Below, piece after piece: positions 56,505 to 64,000 of a DNA stretch of 64,000 bases. The position numbers and the translations under genes are program-made. The notes below the pieces were generated by a model. The model was not told the origin of the DNA. It made no database searches and worked only from the letters and a program-made list of their open reading frames with translations. Each line of letters starts with the position of its first letter. The first letter of the stretch is position 1. This DNA is from an uncultured Clostridia bacterium (GTDB taxonomy: Bacteria > Bacillota > Clostridia > UBA1381), in the NCBI GenBank assembly GCA_934454145.1, contig CAKSFT010000001.1, forward strand, positions 434,001 through 498,000, written 5' to 3'.

Positions 56505-56996
56505 TTAATTGTATTTTTCTTCAATCACTCTGTTTTTTTCCAAAACCTTCTTTGCGCCGCTCTCTCGTGCCTCCAAAAGCTTGTCCGCCAGGCTCTTTTC
56601 TTCCAAAGAAAGAATCTGCACAGCCAAAAGCGCCGCATTCTCCGCGCCGTCAATCGCCACTGTCGCCACAGGTATCCCGGAGGGCATCTGCACCGTGGAC
56701 AAAAGCGCGTCCATGCCGTCCAGCGTTGACGACTTTATCGGAATCCCGATGACAGGCAAGGTTGTGTTTGCCGCCAGCGCCCCCGCCAGGTGCGCTGCCT
56801 TCCCTGCCGCCGCGATTATCACGCCGAATCCGTTTTCCCTTGCGCTTTCCGAAAAAACCTTTGCCTCCGCCGGCGTCCTGTGTGCGGAAAACACATGCAC
56901 CTCTGTCGGCACGCCGAATTCTTTCAGTTTCAAAACAGCTTTTTCCACAACTGGCAAATCGCTGTCGCTCCCCATTATAACTGCCGCTTTTTTCAT
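56505..56996 (-). CDS. purE: 5-(carboxyamino)imidazole ribonucleotide mutase
   Basis: 163 aa. Converts N5-CAIR to CAIR (class I PurE). The phosphate-binding [20 protein letters not shown] and the [20 protein letters not shown] motif with active-site His are present, plus [20 protein letters not shown]. purK, the usual partner of a class I enzyme, is not in the window; it may be elsewhere. First gene of the operon, behind a ZTP riboswitch. Confidence 0.97.
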   Translation of the reverse strand: MKKAAVIMGSDSDLPVVEKAVLKLKEFGVPTEVHVFSAHRTPAEAKVFSESARENGFGVIIAAAGKAAHLAGALAANTTLPVIGIPIKSSTLDGMDALLSTVQMPSGIPVATVAIDGAENAALLAVQILSLEEKSLADKLLEARESGAKKVLEKNRVIEEKYN

Positions 56997-57036
56997 ACAT
57001 CACACCCCTGTTTTACAAAAAAGTTAAAATCAAAAA

Positions 57037-57070
57037 GGACAGACTCACCCCCAAACAGGATAAGTCTGCC
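57037..57070 (-). terminator. Riboswitch expression-platform terminator upstream of purE
   Basis: On the minus strand GGCAGACT (57063-57070) pairs with AGTCTGTCC (57037-57045), allowing a G-U pair, followed by TTTTT. The 5' arm contains the last bases of the conserved CCGTCTGGGCA of the ZTP aptamer, so aptamer folding and terminator folding exclude one another. Confidence 0.8.
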
Positions 57071-57135
57071 CAGACGGTCGGCATAAGCATGTTGATTTGC
57101 TCCCATGCGGTACTCCGCTTATCCGTCAGTCACAA
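57067..57135 (-). promoter_or_regulatory. ZTP (pfl) riboswitch controlling the purine operon
   Basis: The minus strand reads GTGACTGACGG (from 57133), a GCGGAGTACCGC hairpin, CATGGGAGC, a variable loop, then GCCGACCGTCTGGGCA (ending 57067). These are the hallmark pieces of the pfl/ZTP aptamer: the GUGACUGxCG 5' strand, the GGGAGC turn and the CCGxCUGGGC pseudoknot strand. ZTP/ZMP (AICAR phosphate) builds up when 10-formyl-THF is scarce; binding should prevent the overlapping terminator and turn on purE-purL. Identification is from memory of the consensus, not from a covariance search. Confidence 0.88.
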
Positions 57136-57158
57136 ACAACATTTATTTTTACACCTTG

Positions 57159-57187
57159 AGTATACCATACCGTCATATCAGTGTCAA
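57159..57187 (-). promoter_or_regulatory. Consensus promoter of the purine operon
   Basis: On the minus strand TTGACA (57182-57187) and TATACT (57159-57164) have a 17-base spacer. Transcription would start near 57152, just before the riboswitch, leaving a leader of about 155 bases before purE. Confidence 0.88.
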
Positions 57188-57257
57188 TATACAAATATAA
57201 TTTTTGTGTATTCCTTATAAAAATATTTTTTTACAGCTGATTTTAATATAAGAATTT

Positions 57258-57959
57258 TTATTCCACAGTTATTATTTCAAGAGGATTTATCGCTTTGTCG
57301 TCCTTGTACATTTCAAAATGCAGGTGCGCACCGTCGGTCAGGTCGCCCACGGCTGTAGTCCCCACTCTGCCGACTGTTTCTCCGCAGTGCAGTTCATCTC
57401 CCACATTTACCAAATCGGTCTCGCCCAGGTTCGCATAAAGTGACTTGTACCCGTTTTGGTGATCAATCAATATACAGCCGCCCATGTTGTTGCTGTATAT
57501 CTTTTCCACAACTCCGTTTTCACACACATACGCATCATCGCCCTCTTTTGCTTCGATGTCTATGCCGGAATGTGTCCTCCAGTCGCCCAGTTTTTCAAAT
57601 TTCACCAGTTCTCCGCCGGAGAATTCCGCAACCACTTTTCCCGATGCCGGCATTATCGGCAAAAATTCGTCCACTTCTTCCTTTGCCGCTGTTTCCTCCG
57701 CCGGCTGTGTTGTTTCCGGTTCCGGCTCTATGACAACAACCTCCGGCTCCTGTTTTTCCTCTTGCTGTGCGGCAATCGGCGGTTCGTCCAAGTCTTCATA
57801 GTCCACAAAGTTCTCCATTGCAATATTTTCCGGTTTTTCCGCCGTGTCTTTATTCTTCATCAAATCGCCCACATAGCCCACCAATGCAACCACAGCGGCG
57901 CATCCGCAGAGAGCTATGTAGAAGCCCCCGTTTTTCCCAAGTTTTTTCATGTTTTTCAA
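57258..57959 (-). CDS. M23-family peptidase (SpoIIQ-like) with N-terminal membrane anchor
   Basis: 233 aa. Residues about 12-32 form one transmembrane helix (FYIALCGCAAVVALVGYVGD). A Pro/Glu-rich stalk follows (EPEPETTQPAEETAAKEEVD). Residues about 125-233 are a peptidase M23/LytM domain with HSGIDIEAKEGDDAYVCENG and HLHFEMYKDDKAINPLEI carrying the zinc-binding His/Asp/His. It would act outside the membrane, either cutting peptidoglycan or, as for SpoIIQ, interacting with a forespore partner. The start is a TTG eight bases after AGGAGGT; an ATG three codons in is further away. Monocistronic-looking. Confidence 0.88.
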   Translation of the reverse strand: MKNMKKLGKNGGFYIALCGCAAVVALVGYVGDLMKNKDTAEKPENIAMENFVDYEDLDEPPIAAQQEEKQEPEVVVIEPEPETTQPAEETAAKEEVDEFLPIMPASGKVVAEFSGGELVKFEKLGDWRTHSGIDIEAKEGDDAYVCENGVVEKIYSNNMGGCILIDHQNGYKSLYANLGETDLVNVGDELHCGETVGRVGTTAVGDLTDGAHLHFEMYKDDKAINPLEIITVE

Positions 57960-58012
57960 AATCAGTACCTCCTAAATTCATTGATACTGATATTTTCCCT
58001 CATTCTGCGGTT

Positions 58013-58018
58013 ATTATA
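58013..58018 (-). promoter_or_regulatory. Extended -10 promoter of the M23 peptidase gene
   Basis: On the minus strand TTGGTATAAT carries a consensus -10 with the TGn extension, about 54 bases before the TTG start. No good -35 is visible at the right distance. Confidence 0.5.
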
Positions 58019-58074
58019 CCAAAAAACAGGATTTAAACATTAAATTTTCTTACTTTGGAAAAACAAATTTTTGA

Positions 58075-58716
58075 TTACTCCTCCGATTCATTTTGCTTTA
58101 TTTTATACGCCAGCGTCATAAGGCTATCGGTAAAATGCACGTTTTCAACCGCTACTCTGCCGCTTTCCAGTTCCACATAAGAAAAATTGCAAAGCCCCTT
58201 TATGCCATACTCCACAAGCTTGTCCGCCACTTCTGCCGTGGCGCTCTTCGGCACTGCCAAAATTGCAATTTTTATGTTGTTTTCTTTTATATATGCCTGC
58301 AAATTGTCCATCGGGAGCACCGGCACGCCGTTTATTATCTCCCCGATTTTTGATGCGTCACTGTCAAACACCGCCGATATCTTGAAACCGCGTTTTTCAA
58401 ATGTGCTGTGATTTGCAAGGGCATGTCCCAGGTGCCCCGCACCCACGATTATCGTGGCATATCCTTCGTCAATGCCCAGAATCGCGCCGATTTCTCTGTA
58501 TAAATACTCAACATTATAGCCATACCCCTGCTGTCCGAATCCGCCGAAATAATTGAAATCCTGGCGAATCTGCGATGCCGTCACATTCATCTTTTCGCTC
58601 AGATATCCCGAAGAAATGCGGTTTATGCCCTGTTTCAAAAATTCTCCGAGATATCGGTAATACCGCGGAAGCCTCCTTATCACCACATCGGGCACTTTCT
58701 TGCCGTTATAATTCAA
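58075..58716 (-). CDS. rex: Redox-sensing transcriptional repressor Rex
   Basis: 213 aa. The N-terminal winged helix (VVIRRLPRYYRYLGEFLKQG; MNVTASQIRQDFNYFGGFGQ) binds DNA, and the Rossmann domain has the NAD(H) motif TIIVGAGHLGHALANH. Rex senses the NADH/NAD ratio and represses fermentation and respiration genes in Gram-positive bacteria. Its ATG overlaps the ispF stop by four bases, so rex is co-transcribed with ispD-ispF. Confidence 0.97.
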   Translation of the reverse strand: MNYNGKKVPDVVIRRLPRYYRYLGEFLKQGINRISSGYLSEKMNVTASQIRQDFNYFGGFGQQGYGYNVEYLYREIGAILGIDEGYATIIVGAGHLGHALANHSTFEKRGFKISAVFDSDASKIGEIINGVPVLPMDNLQAYIKENNIKIAILAVPKSATAEVADKLVEYGIKGLCNFSYVELESGRVAVENVHFTDSLMTLAYKIKQNESEE

Positions 58717-59201
58717 TTTTTCCCACCCTCCTTGTCTGTCAATAAAACCACAGCCATTGCCGATATGCCCTCTTCGCGCCCCTCAAAACCAAGCTTTTCC
58801 GTGGTCGTCGCCTTCACATTCACTGCATTTTCTGCAACTTTCAATACATTCTTCAAATTCTCTTCCATCTGTTCAATATAAGGCGAAATTTTCGGCTTTT
58901 GGCAGACAATCGTGACATCTGCGTTTTCCACACGAAAACCTGCCTCCGACACCTTTTCCATGACATCCTCCAAAAGAATCATGCTTGATATCCCCCTATA
59001 TTTCGGGTCGGTGTCGGGGAAATGCCTGCCGATATCGCCCAGTCCGCATGCGCCCAAAAGCGCGTCGGCAAGCGCATGCAGCGCAACATCTGCGTCAGAA
59101 TGTCCCAAAAGCCCCATAGAGTGTGGAATTTTCACGCCACACAAGAACAAATCCCGTCCGCAGACCAGCCTATGTACATCATATCCCTGTCCGATTCTCA
59201 T
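58713..59201 (-). CDS. ispF: 2-C-methyl-D-erythritol 2,4-cyclodiphosphate synthase
   Basis: 162 aa. MEP isoprenoid pathway, fifth step. Metal ligands Asp8 and His10 are in GQGYDVHRLVCG; the HSDADVALHALADALLGACG and GDIGRHFPDTDPKYRG motifs complete the active site. It lies four bases after ispD and overlaps rex. Confidence 0.98.
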   Translation of the reverse strand: MRIGQGYDVHRLVCGRDLFLCGVKIPHSMGLLGHSDADVALHALADALLGACGLGDIGRHFPDTDPKYRGISSMILLEDVMEKVSEAGFRVENADVTIVCQKPKISPYIEQMEENLKNVLKVAENAVNVKATTTEKLGFEGREEGISAMAVVLLTDKEGGKN

Positions 59202-59205
59202 ATCC

Positions 59206-59877
59206 TTATCTTTTTCCTTTCAAAACTTCTTCAGCAAACTTCAAGTCGTCGGCATAAGTGATTTTTATGTTCAGCGTGCTTCCCGGCACAAGCTTTATCT
59301 TCCCCTTGTACTTCTCATACAAAGCACAGTCGTCCGTCGCCTCAAAGCCCTCTGCCTCTGCCTGTCTATGTGCCTCTTTTATGTCTTTCAAAAAAAATGT
59401 CTGCGGCGTCTGGATACGGCAGATATGCGAACGGTCAACCGTCCCCGTTATATACCCTCCGTCAATGGTTTTCAGTGTGTCAACACATTCCACCCCGACA
59501 GCCGCCGCGCCGTTTTTCTCACATTCTCTGATGCTTTCTTCAATCATCGCGGTATTCACAAGCGGCCGCGCCGCGTCGTGAATCACAACAATTTCTCCCC
59601 GGCACTCCCTCAGACCGTTGTATACCGATAGTCTGCGCGTTGCGCCGCCCTCTGTCACGGTCACCGGCTTCGGTGCGTCTGCAAACAGCCTTTTGCACTC
59701 TGTCATGTCCTCTTTTCTTGTCACAATCACAGCCTCGTCTATGGCTGGTGACAAAAAAAACACGTCCAATGTTTTTTCTATTACGGTTTTCCCCCCAAGG
59801 GGCAAAAATACCTTATTTTTGCCGGCGCCCATGCGGCTTCCGCTGCCCCCGGCGACAATCAAAGCAGTGACCTTCAT
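59206..59877 (-). CDS. ispD: 2-C-methyl-D-erythritol 4-phosphate cytidylyltransferase
   Basis: 223 aa. MEP pathway, third step, adding CMP from CTP. The nucleotide-binding start VTALIVAGGSGSRMGAGKNK and the VIHDAARPLV motif are intact, as is GVECVDTLKTIDGGYITGTV. I start at MKVTALIVAG, with GGAG eight bases upstream, rather than at two earlier in-frame starts. It is followed by ispF and rex. Confidence 0.97.
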   Translation of the reverse strand: MKVTALIVAGGSGSRMGAGKNKVFLPLGGKTVIEKTLDVFFLSPAIDEAVIVTRKEDMTECKRLFADAPKPVTVTEGGATRRLSVYNGLRECRGEIVVIHDAARPLVNTAMIEESIRECEKNGAAAVGVECVDTLKTIDGGYITGTVDRSHICRIQTPQTFFLKDIKEAHRQAEAEGFEATDDCALYEKYKGKIKLVPGSTLNIKITYADDLKFAEEVLKGKR

Positions 59878-59983
59878 AAAAATCTCCATTCCTCCGCCCG
59901 AGTCTGTCATAAATGAATTTTCACATCAGGCTCCGTCAAAATATACGAAAAACGGGACGAACCAACCAATCCGTCCCTTTCCC

Positions 59984-60472
59984 TCAAAGCATCTCATCAA
60001 CAGTGTCCGATATTATGCTTTCAATATCATCTTTGTCGGCAACCGCCGAAAGCACCAATTCGCTGACCACAATCTGTTTTGCATTGTTAAGCATTTTTCT
60101 TTCGCTTGTGGACAATCCCTTCACTTTGTCACGGTACATCAGTTCTTTTACAACACCCAAAACCTTGTAAATGTTCCCTGATTTTATCTTTTCCATGTTT
60201 TCCCTGTGACGTTTATTCCAATTTGAGTCGCATTCAACATCTACAGTTCTGAATGTTTCAAGCACTTTTGACGCTTCGTCTTTCGATATCACATCTCTCA
60301 CGCCGATTTCATCACATTTGTCCAGCGGGAGCATAAGCGTCATTTCGCCTGCCACAGGCATACGCACAATGTAGTATTTATGAACGCACCCCAAAATTTC
60401 CCGTTCTTCTATAGATTCTATAACTCCGGCTCCGTGCATTGGATATACAATTCTATCTCCAATGTTATACAT
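59984..60472 (-). CDS. CarD-family transcriptional regulator
   Basis: 162 aa. The N-terminal Tudor-like RNA polymerase interaction domain is seen in MYNIGDRIVYPMHGAGVIES; the C-terminal helical DNA-binding part in WNKRHRENMEKIKSGNIYKV and GLSTSERKMLNNAKQIVVSE. CarD/CdnL proteins bind RpoB and stabilise open promoter complexes, often for rRNA and housekeeping genes. It lies upstream of ispD with a 106-base gap, an arrangement shared by other Firmicutes. A strong promoter precedes it. Confidence 0.94.
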   Translation of the reverse strand: MYNIGDRIVYPMHGAGVIESIEEREILGCVHKYYIVRMPVAGEMTLMLPLDKCDEIGVRDVISKDEASKVLETFRTVDVECDSNWNKRHRENMEKIKSGNIYKVLGVVKELMYRDKVKGLSTSERKMLNNAKQIVVSELVLSAVADKDDIESIISDTVDEML

Positions 60473-60527
60473 CCTCCAGATGCCTCCCTTTACCTTTCAA
60501 AAATCCCCTAATCATAGTTATACCCTA

Positions 60528-60556
60528 ATTATACCACATTATACATTTAAAGTCAA
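60528..60556 (-). promoter_or_regulatory. Promoter of carD (and probably ispD-ispF-rex)
   Basis: On the minus strand TTGACT (60551-60556) and consensus TATAAT (60528-60533), with a TGG extension and a 17-base spacer, about 55 bases before the carD ATG. Confidence 0.85.
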
Positions 60557-60636
60557 ATTTATTTGGAATTTTGTCAAAAAAAAGTTATATCCTGTTCATT
60601 TTACATGAATTTAGGGCATTGCTGTTTTGGCTATGT

Positions 60637-61452
60637 TCACAAAAGCTTTTCAAGCAGCACCACCCCGACAAAAACCGCCAGGCACACCGCCGTGCCGGCA
60701 AAATCGCCGCCCGTGATTTTAAGCTGTTTCATTCTCGTGCGGTTTTTTCCGCCGTGATAACACCTTGAGTCCATCGCCGTCGCCAAGTCGTCCGCACGTC
60801 TGAAAGCGCTGACAAAAAGCGGCACCAAAATCGGTATCATCGCCTTTGCCCGTCTGAAAACATTTCCGCTTTCAAAATCCGCCCCTCTTGCTGTCTGTGC
60901 CTTTATGATTTTTTCGGTTTCCTCCGCAAGCGTGGGGATAAACCGTATCGCAATGGTCATCATCATTGCGATTTCATGCGCCGGCACCTTGATTTTCTCA
61001 AACGGTTTCAAAAGCATTTCAATCCCGTCGGTCAGCATAAGCGGCGTTGTCGTTAATGTCAGGAGCGATGTCCCCACAACGAGATACAAAAGCCTCAGCG
61101 CCATAAACGCCGCCGAAACCAATCCCTCATGCGTGATGTGAAGTGAAAACCACCCAAATACATTCAGTGTAAAAACAACCGTCCCCGGAATCATAAATAT
61201 ATTTATCAGCACCGTGAAAATCAATATAAAAAGCATCGGTTTCAAGCCTTTTAATATGAATTTCACGGGGATTTTGCTGAGTATCACCAAAAACAGCGTA
61301 AACAACGTAAAAATCAGATACGGCACAAAAGAATTGATTAAGAACAGCGCCGTCACATAAAGTATCGTCAAAATAAGCTTTACCCTCGGGTCCATTCTGT
61401 GCAGGAAGGAACCGGTGTCTATAAACTGCCCTATTGTTATGTCACGAAGCAT
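60637..61452 (-). CDS. ecfT: ECF transporter transmembrane subunit EcfT
   Basis: 271 aa with about five hydrophobic segments. The coupling motifs that contact the ATPases are visible as QTARGADFESGNVFRRAKAM and RADDLATAMDSRCYHGG. It is the energy-coupling membrane subunit shared by several vitamin and metal S components encoded elsewhere. Its ATG overlaps the stop of the upstream ATPase gene by one base. Confidence 0.96.
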   Translation of the reverse strand: MLRDITIGQFIDTGSFLHRMDPRVKLILTILYVTALFLINSFVPYLIFTLFTLFLVILSKIPVKFILKGLKPMLFILIFTVLINIFMIPGTVVFTLNVFGWFSLHITHEGLVSAAFMALRLLYLVVGTSLLTLTTTPLMLTDGIEMLLKPFEKIKVPAHEIAMMMTIAIRFIPTLAEETEKIIKAQTARGADFESGNVFRRAKAMIPILVPLFVSAFRRADDLATAMDSRCYHGGKNRTRMKQLKITGGDFAGTAVCLAVFVGVVLLEKLL

Positions 61453-62312
61453 CAGCCCTGTGCACCCCTTTCCTTCATCATCTGCGAGATTATTTCTGTG
61501 GCATATTTCACAGTATAAATATCGGGGCGGATATCCACGCCCTTTTCGCGCAGTTTCAGCGCCAGCTGTGTAATCTGCGGAATGTTCAGTCCGATTTTTT
61601 GCAGGTCATACCCCAGTGAAAAAATCTCCGCCACTGTGCCCGACGCATAGACATGCCCTTTGTTCATCACGATGACATGCTTTGCCAGGCGCGCAACCTC
61701 TTCCATGCTGTGCGAAACAAAAATCACCGTCATTCCCGAATTTTTGTGCAGTGTTTCAATCATATTCAGCAATCCGTCGCGCCCGTGCGGGTCAAGCCCT
61801 GCCGTCGGCTCGTCCAAAATCAGTATTTCCGGCTTCATCGAAATCACCCCGGCAATCGCCGCGCGGCGCTTTTGCCCCCCCGACAATTCAAAAGGCGACC
61901 TGTCCTTCAGCTCCCGCGAGAGTCCGACCATGTCCATTGCATCAAAAACAAGCTCTTCAATCTGTCCGTCCGAAAACCCCATGTTCTTCGGCCCGAAAGC
62001 AATGTCTTTATAGACAGTTTCTTCAAAAAGCTGATATTCCGGATACTGGAAAACCATGCCGACCTTTTTGCGGACGTCACGCAAGCTTGTTTTCGGCTCG
62101 GTGATGTCAGTCCCGTCTATGAATATCTTCCCTTCGGTCGGGCGGACAAGTGCGTTCAGATGCTGGATAAGCGTGGATTTCCCCGAGCCTGTGTGCCCGA
62201 TTACGGCGACAATATCCCCGTCGGCAATCTCTATATTTATATCATGCAGAACTTTGCGTTCGTCAGGCATGCCCTTCTGGTACACAAAGCCCAAATGCTC
62301 TGTTTTAATCAT
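61452..62312 (-). CDS. ecfA2: ECF transporter ATP-binding subunit EcfA2
   Basis: 286 aa. ABC ATPase with Walker A VIGHTGSGKSTLIQHLNALV, signature FELSGGQKRRAAIAGVISMK and Walker B ILILDEPTAGLDPHGRDG. Forms a heterodimer with EcfA1 to drive group II ECF uptake. Gene order ecfA1-ecfA2-ecfT is standard; here the string is not next to ribosomal protein L17 and truA, its usual place. Confidence 0.96.
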   Translation of the reverse strand: MIKTEHLGFVYQKGMPDERKVLHDINIEIADGDIVAVIGHTGSGKSTLIQHLNALVRPTEGKIFIDGTDITEPKTSLRDVRKKVGMVFQYPEYQLFEETVYKDIAFGPKNMGFSDGQIEELVFDAMDMVGLSRELKDRSPFELSGGQKRRAAIAGVISMKPEILILDEPTAGLDPHGRDGLLNMIETLHKNSGMTVIFVSHSMEEVARLAKHVIVMNKGHVYASGTVAEIFSLGYDLQKIGLNIPQITQLALKLREKGVDIRPDIYTVKYATEIISQMMKERGAQG

Positions 62313-62327
62313 GTTTATCTGTCCTAA

Positions 62328-63173
62328 CTAAAGATATTTTAAAAGTTCCTCAACGCACTCGTCAAGGTCTATGATGTCCCCCGGCAGGTCAAAACCCATG
62401 TCACGGAGATTGTGCGTAAGTGTCGTGACTTGTGGGACATCAAGCCCCAGTTCTTTCAGCCTCTCTGCCTGTGCAAAAATTTTCTTCGGCACGCCGTCCA
62501 TCACAAGCCTGCCTTTGTTCATAACAACAATCCTGTCTGCCTGTGCCGCCTCGTCCATATAATGCGTTATCAAAACAACCGTCATGCCGCGCTCACGGTT
62601 AAGCCGTTTGACCGTTGATATAACTTCTCTCCTGCCCATCGGGTCAAGCATCGCCGTCGGCTCGTCCAGCACAATGCACTGCGGTTTCATCGCCAGCACC
62701 GCCGCGATTGCCACCCTCTGCTTCTGTCCGCCCGAGAGGTTTGCCGGCGAGGCCTTGGCATATTCGCTCATGCCCACAATTTTCAGACATTCGTCCACTC
62801 TTTTTCTTATCTCATGCGGCTCCACGCCCAAGTTTTCCGGTGCAAAAGCCACCTCGTCCTCAACCACCGCCGCGACAATCTGGTTGTCGGGGTTCTGGAA
62901 AACCATTCCGGCATTTTTCCTTATGTCAAAGGTCAGCTTTTCGTCAGCCGTGTCCATTCCGTCTATATACACCTTGCCGCCGGTCGGCAGAAGGATTGCG
63001 TTGAAGTGTTTCGCAAGGGTGGATTTGCCCGAACCGTTGTGCCCCAAAACCGCCACAAAACTCCCTTTTTCTACATGTAAATCCACTCCGTCAATAACCT
63101 TGTCCGCAAGCTTTTGCCTGCCTTCTTCGTCCTCCGTCATATATGCATATGACAAATTTTCAGCATCAATCAT
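62328..63173 (-). CDS. ecfA1: ECF transporter ATP-binding subunit EcfA1
   Basis: 281 aa. Walker A VLGHNGSGKSTLAKHFNAIL, Q-loop NAGMVFQNPDNQIVAAVVED (the NPDNQ form typical of EcfA1), signature NLSGGQKQRVAIAAVLAMKP and Walker B CIVLDEPTAMLDPMGRREVI. It partners EcfA2 and EcfT encoded after it, 15 bases away. It follows the methyltransferase gene by 18 bases, so the methyltransferase probably belongs to the same transcript. Confidence 0.96.
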   Translation of the reverse strand: MIDAENLSYAYMTEDEEGRQKLADKVIDGVDLHVEKGSFVAVLGHNGSGKSTLAKHFNAILLPTGGKVYIDGMDTADEKLTFDIRKNAGMVFQNPDNQIVAAVVEDEVAFAPENLGVEPHEIRKRVDECLKIVGMSEYAKASPANLSGGQKQRVAIAAVLAMKPQCIVLDEPTAMLDPMGRREVISTVKRLNRERGMTVVLITHYMDEAAQADRIVVMNKGRLVMDGVPKKIFAQAERLKELGLDVPQVTTLTHNLRDMGFDLPGDIIDLDECVEELLKYL

Positions 63174-63191
63174 CTTTTGTGACCTTTCCTG

Positions 63192-64000
63192 TTAAAATTC
63201 TCTCTGCCATCTTCCCGAAATACCGCACGGAAGGGTCAAATCCCCCGACGCTATTGGCAGCCCGATTTCGTCTGCCGAAACGCTTCCGCCGTATTTTTTC
63301 TGCATTGTAAGTTTCAAAACATTCTCCAGCACCGTCTGCGAAAGCCCCGTTGTGTACGAATTTATAAGGAAGAAAAGCGGTCTGTCCGATATAATCTTCA
63401 TGCAATCGCCAATCAGCGGATAAAGCTCGTCCTCAATCCGCCACACTTCGCCCCCGGGGCCTCTCCCATAAGACGGAGGGTCCATTATCACCGCGTCATA
63501 CTGCCTGTTTCTGCGGAATTCCCTCTGCACAAATTTCTTCACGTCGTCCACGATGAACCGCACATATCTGTCGCCCAAGCCGGAAGAAAGCACATTTTCC
63601 TTTGCCCACGTGACCATGCCCTTTGACGCGTCAACATGCACCACCTCTGCCCCGGCAGAAAGCGCCGCCGCCGTCGCGCCGCCCGTATATGCAAAGAGGT
63701 TCAGGACACGCACCGTTTCCTTTTCTTTCTTTATTAGTTCCGAAAACCAGTCCCAATTGACAGCCTGCTCCGGGAAAAGACCCGTGTGTTTAAATCCCAT
63801 CGGCTTTATGTTGAAGGTAAGGTGCTTATAATTTATCTGCCAGCTTTGGGGCATTTTCTTGTTGAAAAACTGCCATTTTCCGCCGCCGCTGCTGCTTCTT
63901 ATATAGCGCGCGTCAGCCTTTTTCCACATGCCCGGCGCAGACTTTTCTTCCCAAATCGCCTGCGGGTCGGGGCGGCAAAGCAAAATATCCTTCCAGTATT
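63192..64000 (-). CDS. Class I SAM-dependent methyltransferase (RlmI/COG1092-like), N-terminus cut by window edge
   Basis: At least 268 residues visible; the frame stays open to the right edge, and residues before the first internal TTG (YWKDIL-LCRPDPQAIWEEKS) already match the family, so the start is outside. The SAM-binding motif is VRVLNLFAYTGGATAAALSA with acidic loop VVHVDASKGMVTWAKENV, and the catalytic motif is VIMDPPSYGRGPGGEVWRIE, as in rRNA-cytosine methyltransferases of the COG1092 group. Members modify 23S rRNA, but this shorter form lacks an evident PUA domain in the visible part, so its target is unknown. Confidence 0.9.
   Translation of the reverse strand, partial: YWKDILLCRPDPQAIWEEKSAPGMWKKADARYIRSSSGGGKWQFFNKKMPQSWQINYKHLTFNIKPMGFKHTGLFPEQAVNWDWFSELIKKEKETVRVLNLFAYTGGATAAALSAGAEVVHVDASKGMVTWAKENVLSSGLGDRYVRFIVDDVKKFVQREFRRNRQYDAVIMDPPSYGRGPGGEVWRIEDELYPLIGDCMKIISDRPLFFLINSYTTGLSQTVLENVLKLTMQKKYGGSVSADEIGLPIASGDLTLPCGISGRWQREF

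Noticed and set aside
1..64000. CRISPR array, tRNA or rRNA genes, prophage
   Set aside because: No regularly spaced direct repeats, no cloverleaf-like gene or rRNA sequence, and no phage or transposase proteins were recognised on either strand.

Overview
The window looks like a chromosomal segment of an anaerobic, spore-forming, low-to-mid GC Firmicute of the class Clostridia, probably a gut or fibre-associated polysaccharide degrader. The evidence is RpoB and RpoC of Firmicutes type, spore maturation proteins SpmA/SpmB, a SleB-type cell wall hydrolase, the redox repressor Rex, a CarD-like regulator, an ECF transporter energising module, purine genes that include the long single-chain PurL and a PurO-type IMP cyclohydrolase, and many large secreted proteins with SLH, copper-amine-oxidase-N-like and right-handed beta-helix modules. 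A Monoglobus-like or related lineage would fit, but that is a guess from protein style only. I saw no rRNA, tRNA, CRISPR array, phage genes or transposase.

Region 1 (1-12.4 kb) is a carbohydrate utilisation locus. A YesN/YesM-type two-component system (9219-12421, plus strand) is divergent from a minus-strand operon. That operon encodes two sugar-type ABC permeases, a lipoprotein binding protein and then three secreted proteins: a LamG/Ig-like protein, a large beta-helix protein and a signal-peptide protein cut by the window edge. No ABC ATPase is present, so a shared ATPase elsewhere is expected.

Region 2 (12.4-23.6 kb) holds housekeeping genes: a SleB-like hydrolase, a FAD-dependent oxidoreductase, a DnaD-domain protein, and rpoB-rpoC with their own promoter and no ribosomal protein genes beside them.

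Region 3 (23.6-37.3 kb) is a second surface-polysaccharide locus. Four very large secreted proteins (854, 1365, 986 and 896 aa) are all on the minus strand, divergent from an AraC/cupin regulator. Good sigma-A-like promoters face away from each other, with an inverted repeat between them. Two of the four are beta-helix enzymes paralogous to the one in region 1. One is an SLH-anchored scaffold-like protein that shares its N-terminal module with one of the enzymes. A roughly 218-bp element with terminal inverted repeats, resembling a MITE, lies between the last two genes.

Region 4 (37.4-45.6 kb) has pgk-tpiA-gpmI, an operon of AMP-forming acyl-CoA ligase, a DUF2752 membrane protein, spmA and spmB, and a TIGR01212-type radical SAM protein.

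Region 5 (45.6-57.2 kb) is an almost complete de novo purine operon in the order purE-purC-purF-purM-purN-purO-(AICAR formyltransferase)-purD-purL. It sits behind a consensus promoter and what reads as a ZTP (pfl) riboswitch with an overlapping intrinsic terminator.

Region 6 (57.2-64 kb) has an M23 peptidase, rex-ispF-ispD, carD, the ecfA1-ecfA2-ecfT module and a class I SAM-dependent methyltransferase that runs off the right edge. I found no wholly new defence or mobile system. The most novel-looking material is the set of modular secreted beta-helix/SLH proteins and the small palindromic repeat families.
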